A DNA stretch of 64,000 bases from Acanthosoma haemorrhoidale (GCA_930367205.1 OV884014.1:120411768-120475767); one strand, 5' to 3'. Shown: positions 1 through 11,224, numbered from the stretch's first letter. Numbers and translations are program-made. Notes: generated by a model not told the origin, from the sequence alone.

Positions 1-495
1 GGGGAATATGTTAACATCGCCCTTCCTCAAAAACTACTAGCATCAATGAAATTAAACTTTGTGGGTTTGTTGACAATATATAGAGGAACGTAAGCAAAGA
101 AACTACATAATGCTCCCATAACTTGTTGCAGAGTTATTAGCACTAAGAATAATTTTGACAATACATAGATGTACGTAATAAAAAAAACTAAATAATGCTA
201 CCATAACTGGTTGCCCAGTAATTAGCAATAAACATAATTCTACATCTATCCAATTTCCTCAAACGCCAAATCGACCGAGCTTAGCAAAAGTGAATATGTT
301 CACATCGGCCTTGCTCCAAAACCACTATCATCAATTGAATCAAACTTTGTGGGTTTGTAAACAATATATAGATGTACGTAATAAAAAAAACCACATAATG
401 CTACCATAATTAGTTGCCGAGTTATTAGCGATAATGCATAATTCTAAATCTTTCAAGTTTCTTCAACTGCCGAATCCACCGAACTAAGCAAAGTG
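1..495 (+). repeat. Left-edge A+ and B monomers
   Basis: The window opens inside the array with an A+ monomer (from base 4, with its 85-bp insert at 155-239) and a B monomer from 292. Bases 1 to about 1270 are repeated 2,320-2,322 bp downstream, so this is the tail of a preceding 15-monomer unit. The array evidently continues to the left of the window. Confidence 0.85.
155..239 (+). repeat. 85-bp partial-monomer duplication (first of 19)
   Basis: The inserted 85 bp run from ttgacaatacatag to cataatt and repeat a monomer segment out of register. I located the same insert starting at 155, 2477, 5607, 11781, 13488, 18243, 19950, 24907, 29449, 32172, 37330, 40662, 43384, 44281, 47004, 47901, 50624, 54564 and 57085. 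All share the same junction (aataatt followed by ttgaca), so they descend from a single event. The insert is closest to class E/E2 in its cccagtaattagcaataaac portion. Confidence 0.95.
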
Positions 496-3400
496 GAATA
501 TGTTCACATCGCCCAATCTCAAAAACTACTAGCATCAATTCAATGAAACTTTGTGGGATTGTTGACAATATATAGATGTACGTAATAAAAAAAATTAAAT
601 AATCCTACTATAGCTGGTTGCCGAGTTATTAGCGATAAAAAAAATTCTACATCTTTCCAATTACGGCAGCAGCCGAAATGACCGTGCTAAGTGAAGGGGA
701 ATATGTTAACATCGCCCTTCCTCAAAAACTACTAGCATCAATGAAATTAAACTTTGTGGGTTTGTTGACAATATATATAGAGGAACGTAAGCAAAGAAAC
801 TACATAATGCTCCCATAACTTGTTGCAGAGTTATTAGCACTAAGAATAATTCTACATCTATCCAATTTCCTCAAACGCCAAATCGACCGAGCTTAGCAAA
901 AGTGAATATGTTCACATTGCCCTAGCTCCAAAACCACTATCATCAATTCAATCAAACTTTGTAGGATTGTTGACAGTACATAGATGTACGTAATAAAAAA
1001 AACTAAATAATGCTACTATAACTGGTTGCCCAGTTATTAGCAATAAACATAATTTTACATCTATCCAGCTCCTTGATCTGTCACATTGCCGAAGCTTAGG
1101 GGATGGAAATATCTTCAAATCACTCTACCTCCGATACCGCTTGAAACATTTATGTCAAACATTGTGGGATTGTTGATAATATATAGATGTAAAAAATAAA
1201 AGAAACCACAAAATGCTGCATTTACTGGTTCCAGAGAAATTAGCGATAATGTATAATTCTAAATCATTCAAGTTTCCTCAACAGCCAAATCCACCGAGCT
1301 AAGCAAAGTCGAATATGTTCACATCGCCCTTCCTCAAAAAATACTAGCATCAATGAATTTAAACTTTGTGGATTTGTTGACAATACATAGAGAAACGTAA
1401 GCAGAGAAACCACATAATTCTCCCATAGCTTGTTGGAGAGTTATTAGCGATAAGAATAATTCTACATCTATCCAATTTCCTCAAACGCCAAATCGACCGA
1501 ACTAAGCAAAGTGGAATATGTTCACATCGACGAATCTCAAAAACTACTAGCATCAATTCAATGAAACTTTGTGGGATTGTTGACAATATATAGAGGAACG
1601 TAAGCAAAGAAACTACATAATGCTCCCATAACTTGTTGGAGAGTTATTAGTGATAAGAATAATTCTACATCTATACAATTTCCTTAAACGCCAAATCGAC
1701 CGAGATTAGCAAAAGTGAATATGTTCACATCGGCCTTGCTCCAAAACCACTATCATCAATTGAATCAAACTTTGTGGGTTTGTAAACAATATATAGAAGT
1801 ACGTAATAAAAAAAACCACATAATGCTACCATAATTAGTTGCCGAGTTATTAGCGATAATGCATAATTCTAAATCTTTCAAGTTTCTTCAACAGCCGAAT
1901 CCACCGAACTAAGCAAAGTGGAATATGTTCACATCGCCCAATCTCAAAAACTACTAGCATCAATTCAATGAAACTTTGTGGGATTGTTGACAATATATAG
2001 ATGTACGTAATAAAAAAAATTAAATAATGCTACTATAGCTGGTTGCCGAGTTATTAGCGATAAAAATAATTCTACATCTTTCCAATTTCGGCAGCAGCCA
2101 AAATGACCGCGCTAAGCGAAGGTGAATATGTTCACATCGCCCTTCCTAAAAGACTACCTCCATCAATTTAATCAAACTTTGTGGGATTGTTGATAATATA
2201 TAGATGTACCTAATAAAAAAAAACACATAATGCTACCATAACTGGATGCTGAGTTATTAGCGATAAAAAAAATTCTACATCTTTTAATTACGGCAGCAGC
2301 CGAAATGACCGTGCTAAGCGAAGGGGAATATGTTAACATCGCCCTTCCTCAAAAACTACTAGCATCAATGAAATTAAACTTTGTGGGTTTGTTGACAATA
2401 TATAGAGGAACGTAAGCAAAGAAACTACATAATGCTCCCATAACTTGTTGCAGAGTTATTAGCACTAAGAATAATTTTGACAATACATAGATGTACGTAA
2501 TAAAAAAAACTAAATAATGCTACCATAACTGGTTGCCCAGTAATTAGCAATAAACATAATTCTACATCTATCCAATTTCCTCAAACGCCAAATCGACCGA
2601 GCTTAGCAAAAGTGAATATGTTCACATCGGCCTTGCTCCAAAACCACTATCATCAATTGAATCAAACTTTGTGGGTTTGTAAACAATATATAGATGTACG
2701 TAATAAAAAAAACCACATAATGCTACCATAATTAGTTGCCGAGTTATTAGCGATAATGCATAATTCTAAATCTTTCAAGTTTCTTCAACAGCCGAATCCA
2801 CCGAACTAAGCAAAGTGGAATATGTTCACATCGCCCAATCTCAAAAACTACTTGCATCAATTCAATGAAACTTTGTGGGATTGTTGACAATATATAGATG
2901 TACGTAATAAAAAAAATTCAATAATCCTACTATAGCTGGTTGCCGAGTTATTAGCGATAAAAAAAATTCTACATCTTTCCAATTACGGCAGCAGCCGAAA
3001 TGACCGTGCTAAGCGAAGGGGAATATGTTAACATCGCCCTTCCTCAAAAACTACTAGCATCAATGAAATTAAACTTTGTGGGTTTGTTGACAATATATAG
3101 AGGAACGTAAGCAAAGAAACTACATAATGCACCCATAACTTGTTGCAGAGTTATTAGCACTAAGAATAATTCTACATCTATCCAATTTCCTCAAACGCCA
3201 AATCGACCGAGCTTAGCAAAAGTGAATATGTTCACATCGCCCTAGCTCCAAAACCACTATCATCAATTCAATCAAACTTTGTGGGATTGTTGACAGTACA
3301 TAGATGTACGTAATAAAAAAAACTAAATAATGCTACTATAACTGGTTGCCCAGTTATTAGCAATAAACATAATTTTACATCTATCCAGCTCCTTGATCTG

Positions 3401-3627
3401 TCACATTGCCGAAGCTTAGGGGATGGAAATATCTTCAAATCACTCTACCTCCGATACCGCTTGAAACATTTATGTCAAACATTGTGGGATTGTTGATAAT
3501 ATATAGATGTAAAAAATAAAAGAAACCACAAAATGCTGCATTTACTGGTTCCAGAGAAATTAGCGATAATGTATAATTCTAAATCATTCAAGTTTCCTCA
3601 ACAGCCAAATCCACCGAGCTAAGCAAA
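496..3627 (+). repeat. 15-monomer HOR (3,130 bp), copy 1
   Basis: Monomer order: C-A-E-F-G-H-B-C'-D-(A+)-B-C-A-E-F. Landmarks recur exactly 3,130 bp later: 904 to 4034, 1105 to 4235, 1311 to 4441, 1514 to 4644, 1921 to 5051 and 2326 to 5456. Fifteen monomers plus one 85-bp insert account for the length. This copy is 2 bp longer near 770 because of an extra ta in the tatatag run. Confidence 0.9.
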
Positions 3628-6600
3628 AAATATGTTCACATCGCCCAATCTCAAAAACTACTAGCATCAATTCAATGAAACTTTGTGGGATTGTTGACAA
3701 TATATAGATGTACGTAATAAAAAAAATTCAAAAATCCTACTATAGCTGGTTGCCGAGTTATTAGCGATAAAAAAAATTCTACATCTTTCCAATTACGGCA
3801 GCAGCCGAAATGACCGTGCTAAGCGAAGGGGAATATGTTAACATCGCCCTTCCTCAAAAACTACTAGCATCAATGAAATTAAACTTTGTGGGTTTGTTGA
3901 CAATATATAGAGGAACGTAAGCAAAGAAACTACATAATGCTCCCATAACTTGTTGCAGAGTTATTAGCACTAAGAATAATTCTACATCTATCCAATTTCC
4001 TCAAACGCCAAATCGACCGAGCTTAGCAAAAGTGAATATGTTCACATTGCCCTAGCTCCAAAACCACTATCATCAATTCAATCAAACTTTGTAGGATTGT
4101 TGACAGTACATAGATGTACGTAATAAAAAAAACTAAATAATGCTACTATAACTGGTTGCCCAGTTATTAGCAATAAACATAATTTTACATCTATCCAGCT
4201 CCTTGATCTGTCACATTGCCGAAGCTTAGGGGATGGAAATATCTTCAAATCACTCTACCTCCGATACCGCTTGAAACATTTATGTCAAACATTGTGGGAT
4301 TGTTGATAATATATAGATGTAAAAAATAAAAGAAACCACAAAATGCTGCATTTACTGGTTCCAGAGAAATTAGCGATAATGTATAATTCTAAATCATTCA
4401 AGTTTCCTCAACAGCCAAATCCACCGAGCTAAGCAAAGTCGAATATGTTCACATCGCCCTTCCTCAAAAAATACTAGCATCAATGAATTTAAACTTTGTG
4501 GATTTGTTGACAATACATAGAGAAACGTAAGCAGAGAAACCACATAATTCTCCCATAGCTTGTTGGAGAGTTATTAGCGATAAGAATAATTCTACATCTA
4601 TCCAATTTCCTCAAACGCCAAATCGACCGAACTAAGCAAAGTGGAATATGTTCACATCGACGAATCTCAAAAACTACTAGCATCAATTCAATGAAACTTT
4701 GTGGGATTGTTGACAATATATAGAGGAACGTAAGCAAAGAAACTACATAATGCTCCCATAACTTGTTGGAGAGTTATTAGTGATAAGAATAATTCTACAT
4801 CTATACAATTTCCTTAAACGCCAAATCGACCGAGATTAGCAAAAGTGAATATGTTCACATCGGCCTTGCTCCAAAACCACTATCATCAATTGAATCAAAC
4901 TTTGTGGGTTTGTAAACAATATATAGAAGTACGTAATAAAAAAAACCACATAATGCTACCATAATTAGTTGCCGAGTTATTAGCGATAATGCATAATTCT
5001 AAATCTTTCAAGTTTCTTCAACAGCCGAATCCACCGACCTAAGCAAAGTGGAATATGTTCACATCGCCCAATCTCAAAAACTACTAGCATCAATTCAATG
5101 AAACTTTGTGGGATTGTTGACAATATATAGATGTACGTAATAAAAAAAATTAAATAATGCTACTATAGCTGGTTGCCGAGTTATTAGCGATAAAAATAAT
5201 TCTACATCTTTCCAATTTCGGCAGCAGCCAAAATGACCGCGCTAAGCGAAGGTGAATATGTTCACATCGCCCTTCCTAAAAGACTACCTCCATCAATTTA
5301 ATCAAACTTTGTGGGATTGTTGATAATATATAGATGTACCTAATAAAAAAAAACACATAATGCTACCATAACTGGATGCTGAGTTATTAGCGATAAAAAA
5401 AATTCTACATCTTTTAATTACGGCAGCAGCCGAAATGACCGTGCTAAGCGAAGGGGAATATGTTAACATCGCCCTTCCTCAAAAACTACTAGCATCAATG
5501 AAATTAAACTTTGTGGGTTTGTTGACAATATATAGAGGAACGTAAGCAAAGAAACTACATAATGCTCCCATAACTTGTTGCAGAGTTATTAGCACTAAGA
5601 ATAATTTTGACAATACATAGATGTACGTAATAAAAAAAACTAAATAATGCTACCATAACTGGTTGCCCAGTAATTAGCAATAAACATAATTCTACATCTA
5701 TCCAATTTCCTCAAACGCCAAATCGACCGAGCTTAGCAAAAGTGAATATGTTCACATCGGCCTTGCTCCAAAACCACTATCATCAATTGAATCAAACTTT
5801 GTGGGTTTGTAAACAATATATAGATGTACGTAATAAAAAAAACCACATAATGCTACCATAATTAGTTGCCGAGTTATTAGCGATAATGCATAATTCTAAA
5901 TCTTTCAAGTTTCTTCAACAGCCGAATCCACCGAACTAAGCAAAGTGGAATATGTTCACATCGCCCAATCTCAAAAACTACTTGCATCAATTCAATGAAA
6001 CTTTGTGGGATTGTTGACAATATATAGATGTACGTAATAAAAAAAATTCAATAATCCTACTATAGCTGGTTTCCGAGTTATTAGCGATAAAAAAAATTCT
6101 ACATCTTTCCAATTACGGCAGCAGCCGAAATGACCGTGCTAAGCGAAGGGGAATATGTTAACATCGCCCTTCCTCAAAAACTACTAGCATCAATGAAATT
6201 AAACTTTGTGGGTTTGTTGACAATATATAGAGGAACGTAAGCAAAGAAACTACATAATGCTCCCATAACTTGTTGCAGAGTTATTAGCACTAAGAATAAT
6301 TCTACATCTATCCAATTTCCTCAAACGCCAAATCGACCGAGCTTAGCAAAAGTGAATATGTTCACATCGCCCTAGCTCCAAAACCACTATCATCAATTCA
6401 ATCAAACTCTGTGGGATTGTTGACAGTACATAGATGTACGTAATAAAAAAAACTAAATAATGCTACTATAACTGGTTGCCCAGTTATTAGCAATAAACAT
6501 AATTTTACATCTATCCAGCTCCTTGATCTGTCACATTGCCGAAGCTTAGGGGATGGAAATATCTTCAAATCACTCTACCTCCGATACCGCTTGAAACATT

Positions 6601-6757
6601 TATGTCAAACATTGTGGGATTGTTGATAATATATAGATGTAAAAAATAAAAGAAACCACAAAATGCTGCATTTACTGGTTCCAGAGAAATTAGCGATAAT
6701 GTATAATTCTAAATCATTCAAGTTTCCTCAACAGCCAAATCCACCGAGCTAAGCAAA
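3628..6757 (+). repeat. 15-monomer HOR (3,130 bp), copy 2
   Basis: Follows copy 1 directly, but begins with the shortened C (aagcaaaaaatatgttcac). A handful of substitutions distinguish it from copy 1, for example ccgacctaagc near 5036 where copy 1 has ccgaactaagc. Similarity at this period fades after about 7,180, where the next unit has E2 instead of E. Confidence 0.9.
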
Positions 6758-7788
6758 AAATATGTTCACATCGCCCAATCTCAAAAACTACTAGCATCAA
6801 TTCAATGAAACTTTGTGGGATTGTTGACAATATATAGATGTACGTAATAAAAAAAATTCAAAAATCCTACTATAGCTGGTTGCCGAGTTATTAGCGATAA
6901 AAAAAATTCTACATCTTTCCAATTACGGCAGCAGCCGAAATGACCGTGCTAAGCGAAGGGGAATATGTTAACATCGCCCTTCCTCAAAAACTACTAGCAT
7001 CAATGAAATTAAACTTTGTGGGTTTGTTGACAATATATAGAGGAACGTAAGCAAAGAAACTACATAATGCTCCCATAACTTGTTGCAGAGTTATTAGCAC
7101 TAAGAATAATTCTACATCTATCCAATTTCCTCAAACGCCAAATCGACCGAGCTTAGCAAAAGTGAATATGTTCACATCGGACTAGCTCCAAAACCACTAT
7201 CATCATTTGAATCAAACTTTGTGGGAATGTTGACAGTACATAGATGTACGTAATAAAAAAACTAAATAATGCTACTATAACTGGTTGCCCAGTAATTAGC
7301 AATAAACATAATTTTACATCTATCCAGCTCCTTGATCTGTCACATTGCCGAAGCTTAGGGGATGGAAATATCTTCAAATCACTCTACCTCCGATACCGCT
7401 TGAAACATTTATGTCAAACATTGTGGGATTGTTGATAATATATAGATGTAAAAAATAAAAGAAACCACAAAATGCTGCCTTTACTGGTTCCAGAGAAATT
7501 AGCGATAATGTATAATTCTAAATCATTCAAGTTTCCTCAACAGCCAAATCCACCGAGCTAAGCAAAGTCGAATATGTTCACATCGCCCTTCCTCAAAAAA
7601 TACTAGCATCAATGAATTTAAACTTTGTGGGTTTGTTGACAATACATAGAGGAACGTAAGCAGAGAAACCACATAATTTTCCCATAGCTTGTTGGAGAGT
7701 TATTAGCGATAAGAATAATTCTACATCTATCCAATTTCCTCAAACGCCAAATCGACCGATCTAAGCAAAGTGGAATATGTTCACATCG
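6370..7788 (+). repeat. 7-monomer tandem duplication (1,419 bp), copy 1
   Basis: Order E-F-C-A-E2-F-G, starting at the ccctag of an E monomer and ending at the conserved block gaatatgttcacatcg at 7773-7788. The next copy starts immediately with ccctag again. E2, F and G repeat at +1,419 bp (7164 to 8583, 7364 to 8783, 7570 to 8989). Confidence 0.9.
7236..7249. other. Perfect 14-bp inverted repeat in E and E2 monomers
   Basis: GTACATAGATGTAC consists of GTACAT, a 2-bp AG centre, and ATGTAC. It occurs in E and E2 monomers because these classes have tgacagtacatag, where others have tgacaatatatag. The outermost pair is lost in the 85-bp inserts (aatacatagatgtac), leaving a 12-bp inverted repeat. 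Confidence 0.85.
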
Positions 7789-8582
7789 CCCTAGCTCCAA
7801 AACCACTATCATCAATTCAATCAAACTTTGTGGGATTGTTGACAGTACATAGATGTACGTAATAAAAAAAACTAAATAATGCTACTATAACTGGTTGCCC
7901 AGTTATTAGCAATAAACATAATTTTACATCTATCCAGCTCCTTGATCTGTCACATTGCCGAAGCTTAGGGGATGGAAATATCTTCAAATCACTCTACCTC
8001 CGATACCGCTTGAAACATTTATGTCAAACATTGTGGGATTGTTGATAATATATAGATGTAAAAAATAAAAGAAACCACAAAATGCTGCATTTACTGGTTC
8101 CAGAGAAATTAGCGATAATGTATAATTCTAAATCATTCAAGTTTCCTCAACAGCCAAATCCACCGAGCTAAGCAAAAAATATGTTCACATCGCCCAATCT
8201 CAAAAACTACTAGCATCAATTCAATGAAACTTTGTGGGATTGTTGACAATATATAGATGTACGTAATAAAAAAAATTCAAAAATCCTACTATAGCTGGTT
8301 GCCGAGTTATTAGCGATAAAAAAAATTCTACATCTTTCCAATTACGGCAGCAGCCGAAATGACCGTGCTAAGCGAAGGGGAATATGTTAACATCGCCCTT
8401 CCTCAAAAACTACTAGCATCAATGAAATTAAACTTTGTGGGTTTGTTGACAATATATAGAGGAACGTAAGCAAAGAAACTACATAATGCTCCCATAACTT
8501 GTTGCAGAGTTATTAGCACTAAGAATAATTCTACATCTATCCAATTTCCTCAAACGCCAAATCGACCGAGCTTAGCAAAAGT

Positions 8583-8782
8583 GAATATGTTCACATCGGA
8601 CTAGCTCCAAAACCACTATCATCATTTGAATCAAACTTTGTGGGAATGTTGACAGTACATAGATGTACGTAATAAAAAAACTAAATAATGCTACTATAAC
8701 TGGTTGCCCAGTAATTAGCAATAAACATAATTTTACATCTATCCAGCTCCTTGATCTGTCACATTGCCGAAGCTTAGGGGAT
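8583..8782 (+). repeat. Monomer class E2 (exemplar)
   Basis: An E relative with atcggactagctccaaaacc, catttgaatcaaac, gggaatgttgacagtac and ggttgcccagtaattagc. Most copies have a seven-base A run where E has eight. Copies at 7164, 8583, 15045, 21507, 26658, 33728, 38886 and near 59460 and 62106 are followed by F. Truncated or fused copies lie at 52187 and 54708. The one-base A-run difference opens a 63-codon frame that is not a gene. Confidence 0.88.
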
Positions 8783-8988
8783 GGAAATATCTTCAAATCA
8801 CTCTACCTCCGATACCGCTTGAAACATTTATGTCAAACATTGTGGGATTGTTGATAATATATAGATGTAAAAAATAAAAGAAACCACAAAATGCTGCCTT
8901 TACTGGTTCCAGAGAAATTAGCGATAATGTATAATTCTAAATCATTCAAGTTTCCTCAACAGCCAAATCCACCGAGCTAAGCAAAGTC
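8783..8988 (+). repeat. Monomer class F (most divergent class)
   Basis: About 206 bp. It starts gaaatatcttcaaatcactc instead of gaatatgttcacatcg, then has cctccgataccgcttgaaac and a unique catttatgtcaaacattgtg. The A-tract region reads atgtaaaaaataaaagaaac, and the middle reads ctggttccagagaaattagc. It always follows E or E2 and leads to G or to the shortened C. It keeps the monomer length and part of the middle and 3' consensus, so it is a diverged monomer rather than an insertion. Confidence 0.88.
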
Positions 8989-9191
8989 GAATATGTTCAC
9001 ATCGCCCTTCCTCAAAAAATACTAGCATCAATGAATTTAAACTTTGTGGGTTTGTTGACAATACATAGAGGAACGTAAGCAGAGAAACCACATAATTTTC
9101 CCATAGCTTGTTGGAGAGTTATTAGCGATAAGAATAATTCTACATCTATCCAATTTCCTCAAACGCCAAATCGACCGATCTAAGCAAAGTG
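8989..9191 (+). repeat. Monomer class G (exemplar)
   Basis: Recognised by the preceding aagcaaagtc, cttcctcaaaaaatactagc, catcaatgaatttaaacttt, caatacatagaggaacgtaa and gcagagaaaccacataattt. It follows F and normally leads to H. Other copies are at 1311, 4441, 7570, 15451, 21913, 27064, 34134, 39292, 58237, 58643, 59868 and 62507. A sub-variant with acatagagaaacg occurs at 1311, 4441 and 58237. Confidence 0.85.
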
Positions 9192-9395
9192 GAATATGTT
9201 CACATCGACGAATCTCAAAAACTACTAGCATCAATTGAATCAAACTTTGTGGGTTTGTAAACAATATATAGAAGTACGTAATAAAAAAAACCACATAATG
9301 CTACCATAATTAGTTGCCGAGTTATTAGCGATAATGCATAATTCTAAATCTTTCAAGTTTCTTCAACAGCCGAATCCACCGAACTAAGCAAAGTG
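9192..9395 (+). repeat. Monomer class H (exemplar)
   Basis: Marked by atcgacgaatctcaaaaac at its 5' end and, in this version, a B-like remainder (gggtttgtaaacaatatata, then gaagtacgtaataaa). In the copies at 1514 and 4644 the part after the tatatag run is A-like instead. H is therefore a set of 5' ends joined to different 3' halves, and reads as a recombinant class. Confidence 0.75.
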
Positions 9396-9559
9396 GAATA
9401 TGTTCACATCGCCCAATCTCAAAAACTACTAGCATCAATTCAATGAAACTTTGTGGGATTGTTGACAATATATATATGTACGTAATAAAAATAATTAAAT
9501 AAAGCTACTATAGCTGGTTGCCGAGTTATTAGCGATAAAAATAATTCTACATCTTTCCA

Positions 9560-9579
9560 ATTTCGGCAGCAGCCGAAAT
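9560..9579. other. Perfect 20-bp inverted repeat (8-bp arms, 4-bp centre), 23 copies
   Basis: ATTTCGGCAGCAGCCGAAAT reads as ATTTCGGC, AGCA, GCCGAAAT, and the arms are exact reverse complements. Perfect copies start at 9560, 11389, 16022, 17851, 22483, 24515, 27431, 29057, 31780, 34705, 36938, 39863, 40270, 42992, 43889, 46612, 47509, 50232, 52344, 54172, 54865, 56693 and 61655. It is confined to C'-type 3' halves. Classes C and D carry a one-mismatch form (ttacggcagcagccgaaa). Whether it forms a cruciform or binds a protein is unknown. Confidence 0.9.
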
Positions 9580-9800
9580 GACCGCGCTAAGCGAAGGTGA
9601 ATATGTTCACATCGCCCTTCCTAAAAAACTACCTCCATCAATTTAATCAAACTTTGTGGGATTGTTGACAATATATAGATGTACCTAATAAAAAAAAACA
9701 CATAATGCTACCATAACTGGATGCTGAGTTATTAGCGATAAAAAAAATTCTACATCTTTTAATTACGGCAGCAGCCGAAATGACCGTGCTAAGCGAAGGG

Positions 9801-10003
9801 GAATATGTTAACATCGCCCTTCCTCAAAAACTACTAGCATCAATGAAATTAAACTTTGTGGGTTTGTTGACAATATATAGAGGAACGTAAGCAAAGAAAC
9901 TACATAATGCTCCCATAACTTGTTGCAGAGTTATTAGCACTAAGAATAATTCTACATCTATCCAATTTCCTCAAACGCCAAATCGACCGAGCTTAGCAAA
10001 AGT
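9801..10003 (+). repeat. Monomer class A (exemplar)
   Basis: Class A begins gaatatgttaacatcg, with ttaaca instead of the usual ttcaca, which creates a GTTAAC site. It carries atagaggaacgtaagcaaag where most classes have atagatgtacgtaataaaa, so it lacks the first A-tract. It is the hub of the array: C and D run into it, and B, E, E2 or I follow it. Further copies include 699, 3021, 3831, 6151, 6961, 8380, 10411, 12527, 14032 and 14842. Confidence 0.9.
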
Positions 10004-10207
10004 GAATATGTTCACATCGGCCTTGCTCCAAAACCACTATCATCAATTGAATCAAACTTTGTGGGTTTGTAAACAATATATAGATGTACGTAATAAAAAA
10101 AACCACATAATGCTACCATAATTAGTTGCCGAGTTATTAGCGATAATGCATAATTCTAAATCTTTCAAGTTTCTTCAACAGCCGAATCCAGCGAACTAAG
10201 CAAAGTG
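10004..10207 (+). repeat. Monomer class B (exemplar)
   Basis: Recognised by atcggccttgctccaaaacc near the 5' end, gggtttgtaaacaatatatag in place of the tgttgacaa form, and ataattagttgccgag in the middle. It follows A, A+ or J and leads to C or C'. A variant with ataggtgtacgtaataaa and ccacttaatgc occurs at 29588, 32311, 37469, 40799, 43521, 44418, 47141, 48038, 50761 and 57229, all in the right half of the window, so it marks a later sublineage. Confidence 0.88.
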
Positions 10208-10410
10208 GAATATGTTCACATCGCCCAATCTCAAAAACTACTAGCATCAATTCAATGAAACTTTGTGGGATTGTTGACAATATATAGATGTACGTAATAA
10301 AAAAAATTAAATAATCCTACTATAGCTGGTTGCCGAGTTATTAGCGATAAAAAAAATTCTACATCTTTCCAATTACGGCAGCAGCCGAAATGACCGTGCT
10401 AAGCGAAGGG
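10208..10410 (+). repeat. Monomer class C (exemplar)
   Basis: Starts gaatatgttcacatcgccca and has two eight-base A runs (10299-10306 and 10349-10356) exactly 50 bp apart. Its 3' end reads ttacggcagcagccgaaatg, an imperfect version of the C' palindrome with one arm mismatch, then aagcgaaggg. In every copy I followed it is succeeded by A. A form whose 5' junction is shortened (aagcaaaaaatatgttcac) follows F, as at 3628, 6758, 8177, 13135 and 14639. Confidence 0.88.
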
Positions 10411-10613
10411 GAATATGTTAACATCGCCCTTCCTCAAAAACTACTAGCATCAATGAAATTAAACTTTGTGGGTTTGTTGACAATATATAGAGGAACGTAA
10501 GCAAAGAAACTACATAATGCTCCCATAACTTGTTGCAGAGATATTAGCACTAAGAATAATTCTACATCTATCCAATTTCCTCAAACGCCAAATCGACCGA
10601 ACTAAGCAAAGTG

Positions 10614-10817
10614 GAATATGTTCACATCGACCAATCTCAAAAACTACTAGCATCACTTCAATGAAACTTTGTGGGATTGTTGACAATATGTAGATGTACG
10701 TAATAAAAAAAATTAAAGAATGCTACTATAGCTGGTTGCCGAGTTATTAGCGATAATGTATAATTCCAAATCTTTCATGTTTCTTTAACAGCCAAATCCA
10801 CCGAGCTAAGATAAGTC
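10614..10817 (+). repeat. Monomer class I (exemplar)
   Basis: Marked by atcgaccaatctcaaaaac, catcacttcaatgaaac, caatatgtagatgtacg, ttaaagaatgctac and ataattccaaatctttcatg. It always leads to J, and the I-J pair is followed by B. Copies near 17076, 23741, 28282, 31005, 36163, 42217, 45837, 49457, 53397 and 55918 keep these diagnostic bases. The copy at 49457 has private changes (accaataaca and aactgctag). Confidence 0.85.
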
Positions 10818-11020
10818 GAATATGTTCACATCGCCCTACCTCCGAAACCACTATCATCAATTTGATCAAACTTTGTGGGTTTGTTGAAAATATATAGAGG
10901 AACGTAAGCAAAGAATCCACATAATGCTCCCTTAACTTGTTGGAGAGTTATTAGTGATAAGAATAATTCTACATCTATCCAATTTCCTCAAACGCCAAAT
11001 CGACCGAGCTTAGCAAAAGT
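10818..11020 (+). repeat. Monomer class J (exemplar)
   Basis: Marked by the preceding aagataagtc, atcgccctacctccgaaacc (ctccaaaacc in right-hand copies), catcaatttgatcaaac, gttgaaaatatatag, aagcaaagaatccac and ctcccttaacttgttgg. Found only between I and B in the regular parts of the array. The two copies in the 2,521-bp block carry tgaaaatatttag, a private change shared by descent. Confidence 0.85.
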
Positions 11021-11224
11021 GAATATGTTCACATCGGCCTTGCTCCAAAACCACTATCATCAATTGAATCAAACTTTGTGGGTTTGTAAACAATATATAG
11101 ATGTACGTAATAAAAAAAACCACATAATGCTACCATAATTAGTTGCCGAGTTATTAGCGATAATGCATAATTCTAAATCTTTCAAGTTTCTTCAACAGCC
11201 GAATCCACCGAACTAAGCAAAGTG

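Larger units (their letters stand above)
7789..9207 (+). repeat. 7-monomer tandem duplication (1,419 bp), copy 2
   Basis: Second copy of the 1,419-bp unit; it is also the beginning of the first 6,462-bp unit. The two copies part company after base 9207. Here the conserved block continues into H (acgaatctc), while the first copy continues into E (ccctagctcc). Confidence 0.9.

Noticed and set aside
155..239. The 85-bp insert as a mobile element
   Set aside because: It has no terminal inverted repeats, target-site duplication or A tail. Its sequence is a piece of the satellite monomer itself.
1359..1607. Minus-strand open frames of 63-89 codons, e.g. 1359-1607, 4489-4737, 7153-7377, 9037-9294, 22164-22391, 27518-27787, 58286-58513, 62555-62782
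   Set aside because: They start and stop at monomer-specific positions, span parts of one or two satellite monomers, recur only because the DNA repeats, and are broken in sister monomers by single-base changes. The translations show no recognisable domain, and nothing around them looks like a gene.
7244..7435. Plus-strand 63-codon frame repeated in E2-F pairs (8663, 15125, 21587, 26738, 33808, 38966, 41488)
   Set aside because: It exists only where the A run has seven bases and is lost in E monomers with eight. It overlaps a minus-strand frame and has no protein-like features.
8783..8988. Class F as a tRNA or Pol III (SINE-like) gene because of ctggttccagag
   Set aside because: No A box / B box pair at usual spacing and no cloverleaf could be drawn. 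It has monomer length and keeps satellite motifs such as attagcgata and ccaaatccaccgag.
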